Source of the DNA: Conus ventricosus
Lineage: Eukaryota > Mollusca > Gastropoda > Neogastropoda > Conidae
Length of the DNA: 64,000 nt
Direction: 5' to 3'
Assembly: GCA_018398815.1 (NCBI GenBank)
Contig: CM031614.1
Coordinates: 51,469,941-51,533,940, forward strand
Position numbers and translations under genes: made by a program. Position 1 is the stretch's first letter, and every line of letters starts with the position of its first letter. Below, in pieces: positions 24,272 to 64,000 of the stretch. Below the pieces are notes generated by a model. The model saw nothing but the letters and a program-made list of their open reading frames with translations, was not told the origin of the DNA and did not search any database.

Positions 24272-24921
24272 ATTTCACAACAACTCCTGATTCTTTGTTT
24301 TGTTGCAATTTTTAATTTTTTTAAATTTTTTATTGAATATTTTGAAGACAAATAATAAAGAAATCCTGACTGTTGCAATACTTCGAGAAATTTATTGATC
24401 TAGACAAATATATCAGATATCAAGAGCAGGGTTTGTCTGCTAATCCACGGTGAACTCGCCACACGTTTTTCACTGTATGCCGGGTTTGAGTATGTGACGA
24501 GATCACTGTGACGAGATCACTGGACGCTTGTGACGACTTCACCGTGTGACGAGTTCACTGGTATTCGCTGTGTCAATTGATGAGGAAGACTTCCGACCAG
24601 GATGAGGGTGCGCCTACCATCTAGGTACTAGCTTAAACTTTTGGACTCGGTATCAGTTTTAACTTACAAGCTTTTTGAAACAACAAAATGCTTCTTTCAT
24701 TCTCCAACTCAAAGAGCTTTACTGAACAGTCTATGACTGTAAAATTCTTCTTCAGTTCATGAATCGACGATTTACCAGTGTCATGGATACCATCACGATC
24801 ACATCATTTGTGGGCCCATTTGTTCTGTATTCTACTGTAAAGGTAAACTCCAAATAAAAGCACAAGTCTCCATAAACAAATAAAATAGCATGAACGAAAG
24901 AATATGTTCTCAGAAACTTAC

Positions 24922-25080
24922 CCCCTAATGATTTTTACTCCCGTGTTATCTATGATGGTTGTCATTAAAACTTATTTACTGGCATCAGTTCTGCGTAACA
25001 CACGAATTTTTCTGCTGATCCCAGAATGCATGTGCGCTGAAGCATCACGGGACTAGCTGAGAAAGCGTCGATTTTCATTA
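24922..25080 (-). other. Candidate DAP5 5' untranslated exon
   Basis: A canonical GTAAGT donor on minus (24916-24921) ends a possible first exon. If joined to 22786 the frame upstream meets a TAA eight bases before the junction, so it would be non-coding. The 5' limit is a guess. Confidence 0.3.
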
Positions 25081-25304
25081 CAACTATCTAAAACTTGAAT
25101 AATATTACAACCAGTTCTATTTGAGTCCCATGACTTGTAAACAGCATCTCTGTTATAGAATAATATCTCCTTTTCCTTTTCATAATGATTAGATCTCGTT
25201 TTCATAGTTGTTTAATCCACAATTTCGAAATACTCTCAAGTAAAGTTTGTTTTCGCTGGTCGACTATATTTAATAATAAAAGGGACATATGATAGGGAAA
25301 AAAA

Positions 25305-25335
<31 letters not shown>

Positions 25336-25384
25336 GTCAATCAGAGAAAAATAAAGATTGTCTGTACCAAGCGTGTCTGAATCT
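24930..25384. promoter_or_regulatory. Probable bidirectional promoter region DAP5/SMYD4
   Basis: The two genes are transcribed away from each other from this interval. It includes a GT tract (25309-25335) just before the SMYD4 start. No TATA box or other element is certain. Confidence 0.4.
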
Positions 25385-60995
<35,611 letters not shown>

Positions 60996-61005
<10 letters not shown>

Positions 61006-62304
61006 GTGAGACATTGCACAGATGGGAATGGACACCTTTGTTATCAGCACAGGTGAGGCATTTTGCACAGGTGGGAATGGAGACGCATTGTTTTCAGCAC
61101 AGGTGAGACACTGCACAGGTTTGAATGGAGATGCATTGTTTGTTTTCAGCACAGGTGAGACACAGCACAGGTGGGTATGGAGATGTTTGTTTTCAGCACA
61201 GGTGAGATACTGCACAGGTTGTTGGGTTGTTGTGGGTTTTATTTTTTTTTTTTATTTTTATTTTTTTTTTTTTGTGGCATCAGTTATCGGATCAATGGAG
61301 CACCTAAGGCAGTCATTTTCTTTCTTTCTTTTTTTTTCTTTTTTCCCTCTAATGCCAAAATCCACCTCTTCATTTTTTGATGCTTCACACTGTCCTCTTC
61401 ATCTGCCAAAAAAACAAAAAGCGGAAAAAAAAAGAAAAAGAATTTCCACTACTAGCTCTTTTTTCCCCAACCAGTCTCATGCACACCATGCATAGTCTGT
61501 ATGTTCTCTTACAAATGGACATATTTTTGCTGATTTTAGTGTTTTAGCGTTTGATACAAAGTGTCTGGGTTTGTTAATGTTCTAATGTGTAGTGTACTGG
61601 CACACTCACTCTGATGTGTTGCATATACTAAGAAAACAACATAGATGAAACAAAAGAATGAATTATTTTCAGATTTTCAATTTGTGTTACACACACACAC
61701 ACACACACACACACACGCGCGCGCACACACACACACACTCTCTCTCTCTCTCCCTCCCTCCCCTCCGTCAAATATGTTAACAATGGTAGTTACATGTTAA
61801 AGGCACTGTACCGAAGCAAAATTTATGCGTAGCACACAATTCCGTATGGACGCACCAGGCGTGCGGATATCGTTGGTCCCAAAGATACTGCACAGGTGTC
61901 TATGGAGATGCAGTCTTTGTTTTCAGCTCAAGTGAGACTACACTGTGGTTCATTGTTTTCAGCACAGGCAAGACACTGTGTCGGTGGGAATGGAGGTGCA
62001 TTATTTTTTTAAGCACCGGTGAGACACTGCACAGGTGGGAATGGAGGGTTTTAGCACAGGTAATACACTGCACAGGTGAGAATCCAGGTGCATTATTTTC
62101 GCTGCAGGTGAGTCATCGCACAGGAGGGAATGGAAGTGCATCAATTTCATTGCAGGTGAGTCACCGTACAGGTAGGAATGGAAGTGCATCAAATTCACTG
62201 CAGGTGAGTCACCGTACAGGTAGGAATGGAAGTGCATCATTTTCACTGCAGGTGAGTCACTGTACAGGTAGGAATGGAAGTGCATCATTTTCACTGTAGG
62301 TGAG
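60996..62304 (+). repeat. Exon-16-anchored minisatellite, ~48-bp unit, left part
   Basis: Repeats of CAGCACAGGTGAGACA with CTGCACAGGTGGGAATGGA and GATGCATTGTTTTC begin at the exon 16 donor. They are interrupted by an unrelated insert (about 61225-61870) that includes poly-T, a CA/CG microsatellite and unassigned sequence. Toward the right end a variant with CACTGCAGGTGAGTCAC and GTACAGGTAGGAATGGAAGT dominates. Confidence 0.9.
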
Positions 62305-63117
62305 CAGACCTGCCTACCCTTCCGTAATCGTCCGTAATCTTACGGAAATTAACCCCCCATTACGGAGGTACGATTTTCCGTGCGAAATTACGGAAAAGAA
62401 AATTGAAAAACTACGCAAATTCCAGACTCGAAAAATTGTCGACTGCTAGACCTTTCCGAGACCACAGAGTAACTTCCCTTGACTCAAGCCGAAACCACAG
62501 ATGGTTCGGAACTTGCGATTGGTCAATGTGGTGCTGTGGGCCAACACGACGCGCCATCACATCTGTGCGCGCCATTCGAAGCCTTTTGTTCAGCCATTGT
62601 AAGACAAAGTTTCAACCGATTTTTTGCCGGCGATTGTGAAAATGGCGGAGAAATCTTCTAAACGTTTGCATGAAACCGACGACGAGGGTTCGAAAACCAC
62701 TGTGCCACAACGGAAGAAGGCGAAGAAGCAAGTGTTCCGAAGTAAATACACGCGGACTTGGCCTTGTCTTTTGCAATCCAAAAAACATGGACCTGGATTT
62801 GTATACTGCTCGGTGTGCAATTCAGACTTCTCCATCGGACATGGGGGAGCAAATGACTGCAAGCGCCATATCTCGGGAAAATGCACGAAGAGACAGCTGC
62901 CAGTGCCTCCAGTCAGAAGATCACATCGTTGTTTACGAAATCCAGCGAGAGCAGCCGTCAGACCCACACACGGAAGATCACCAACGCAGAAAGACTGTTG
63001 TGTGAGCTGATCTGCGGAAACAACTTGTCCCTGAGCTGTGCTGACAAGATAGTGGCGAAAATGAAAAGGATGCTTCCAGACTCAGCAATCTCTCAGGCAC
63101 AATACAAGGCTTAGTGC

Positions 63118-63156
<39 letters not shown>

Positions 63157-63530
63157 TTTTGTAGTTTTTTTTTGGGGGGGGGGAGGGGGGTTGTACATTA
63201 GGTTCTTCATCAGTGGTGTCATCTGTGGTGACTGCTGTGTAAGTTACAAACTGTCAAGTATATCACCTTTGAATTGACCTGAAACTCCTGTCCTGAGTCT
63301 GTCATCAGCCATCATCCCAAGGTATTTTAATTCTGCTTTGTTGTTTTTGTTCCTTTTTTACTGTTTATATTTTTTGTTAAAAATGTAGTTGGAGTTTTGT
63401 ACACATTATTTGTTCAAAAACGCCGTGTATTACAGCGTCCGTGGAATTACTGAAGGAAAATGCAAAATTACTGAAAATCTCTGTGGTTATTACTGATGTG
63501 CATAACATGAGGTAGGCAGGTCTGGGTGAG
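62299..63530 (+). mobile_element. hAT-like DNA transposon remnant, 1.22 kb, 6-bp target duplication
   Basis: The element spans 62305-63524 with perfect 14-base terminal inverted repeats (CAGACCTGCCTACC at the left). It is flanked by direct GGTGAG (62299-62304 and 63525-63530). Subterminal CCGTAAT-type motifs are clustered at the left end. It encodes only the N-terminal part of a transposase. The CAG...CTG termini and the zinc finger fit hAT-type elements; the 6-bp duplication is shorter than the usual 8 bp, so the subgroup is uncertain. Confidence 0.8.
62642..63114 (+). pseudogene. BED-like zinc finger transposase N-terminus, frameshifted
   Basis: ATG at 62642 in good context (AAAATGG). A basic N-terminus (PQRKKAKKQVFRSKYTR) is followed by a BED-like finger (GFVYCSVCNSDFSIGHGG, then NDCKRHISGK). 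At about 62880, in an A-run, the frame must shift by one to continue with SASSQKITSLFTKSS and NAERLLCELICGNNLSLSCA and then AKMKRMLPDS, a segment typical of the start of such transposases. The catalytic domain is absent. Translation of the unshifted frame ends at 63010. Confidence 0.75.
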
Positions 63531-63735
63531 TCACCGTACAGGTAGGAATGGAAGTGCATTGTTTTCACTGCAGGTGAGTCACTGTACAGGTAGGAATTGG
63601 AAGTGCATCATTTTCACTTCAGGTGAGTCATTGTACATGTGGGAATGGAGGTGCATTGTTTTTAGCACAGGTGAGATACAACACAGGTGGGAATTGAGAT
63701 GCATTGTTTGTTTTCAGTACATGTGAGACATGAAA
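63525..63735 (+). repeat. Exon-16-anchored minisatellite, right part
   Basis: The same units resume immediately after the hAT-like insertion (GGTGAGTCACCGTACAGGTA), which confirms that the element landed inside the array. Confidence 0.9.
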
Positions 63736-64000
63736 ATCACAGCTACTGCACATGTGGCACACTGACTAAATGGTTTGAGGCTGAAATCACAGCTACTGCA
63801 CATGTGGCACATTGACTAAATGGTTTGAGGCTGAAATCACAGCTACTGCACATGTGGCACATTGACTAAATGATTTGAGGCTGAAATCACAGCTACTGCA
63901 CATGTGGCACATTGACTAAATGGTTTGAGGCTGAAATCACAGCTACTGCACATGTGGCACATTGACTAAATGGTTTGAGGCTGAAATCACAGCTACTGCA
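63733..64000 (+). repeat. Minisatellite, 50-bp unit, at least 5 copies, runs off the window
   Basis: The unit contains GAAATCACAGCTACTGCACA with TGTGGCACATTGACTAAATG and GTTTGAGG, every 50 bases. Confidence 0.95.

Noticed and set aside
25358..25384. SMYD4 start at 25358
   Set aside because: That codon is TTG; the first ATG in the frame is 25385 and a better one is 25433.
62590..62967. Minus-strand open frame inside the hAT-like element
   Set aside because: Antisense shadow of the zinc-finger-encoding frame on plus.

Overview
This is eukaryotic, animal DNA, most likely from an invertebrate and probably a mollusc. The evidence is split genes with GT-AG introns, tRNA-derived SINEs, Penelope-like (PLE), DIRS-like, PIF/Harbinger and hAT-like transposon remains, and very abundant (CA)n, (GT)n and (CT)n microsatellites. 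No bacterial gene organisation is present. The mollusc assignment is an inference from repeat style and cannot be proven from this window. Two runs of exactly 100 N (7197-7296 and 17822-17921) are scaffold gaps of nominal size, so order and orientation across them are uncertain.

Layout. 1-13.74 kb holds no recognisable host gene; it is microsatellite clusters and a series of minisatellite arrays (units of about 97, 36, 36, 50, 48, 15 and 63 bp). 13.77-16.27 kb is a broken PLE made of two inverted pieces, one with a GIY-YIG endonuclease remnant and one with a reverse transcriptase remnant. Each outer end carries a hammerhead ribozyme motif, and two younger miniature elements are nested in it. 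A DIRS-like fragment follows (16.27-16.83 kb). From 17.97 to 22.79 kb, on the minus strand, lie six exons of the N-terminal MIF4G region of DAP5/eIF4G2, a translation factor. The rest of that gene is not found in the window.

From 25.385 kb to beyond 61 kb, on the plus strand, is a SMYD4-type gene (SET and MYND domain protein with TPR repeats). I resolved 16 exons whose phases join into one 2164-nt open frame of about 721 codons: TPR, first SET part, MYND zinc fingers, SET core with the NHSC motif, post-SET CxCxxC, a C-terminal zinc knuckle and TPR helices. The last exons lie past the right edge. The two genes are head to head, so 24.9-25.4 kb probably contains both promoters. The SMYD4 introns carry SINEs, a tandem pair of hammerhead-ribozyme repeats (retrozyme-like), a second PLE fragment, an internally deleted PIF/Harbinger element, a hAT-like element and many tandem arrays.

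The most unusual signal is in SMYD4. At four exons (7, 8, 14 and 16) the 3' end of the exon together with its 5' splice site has been tandemly multiplied into the following intron, giving ladders of duplicated splice donors. At exon 14 the unit is 75 bp (25 codons), nearly identical over eight copies and open in frame, so donor choice could in principle make proteins with one to eight post-SET zinc motifs. A related duplication at exon 12 copies the 3' splice site.
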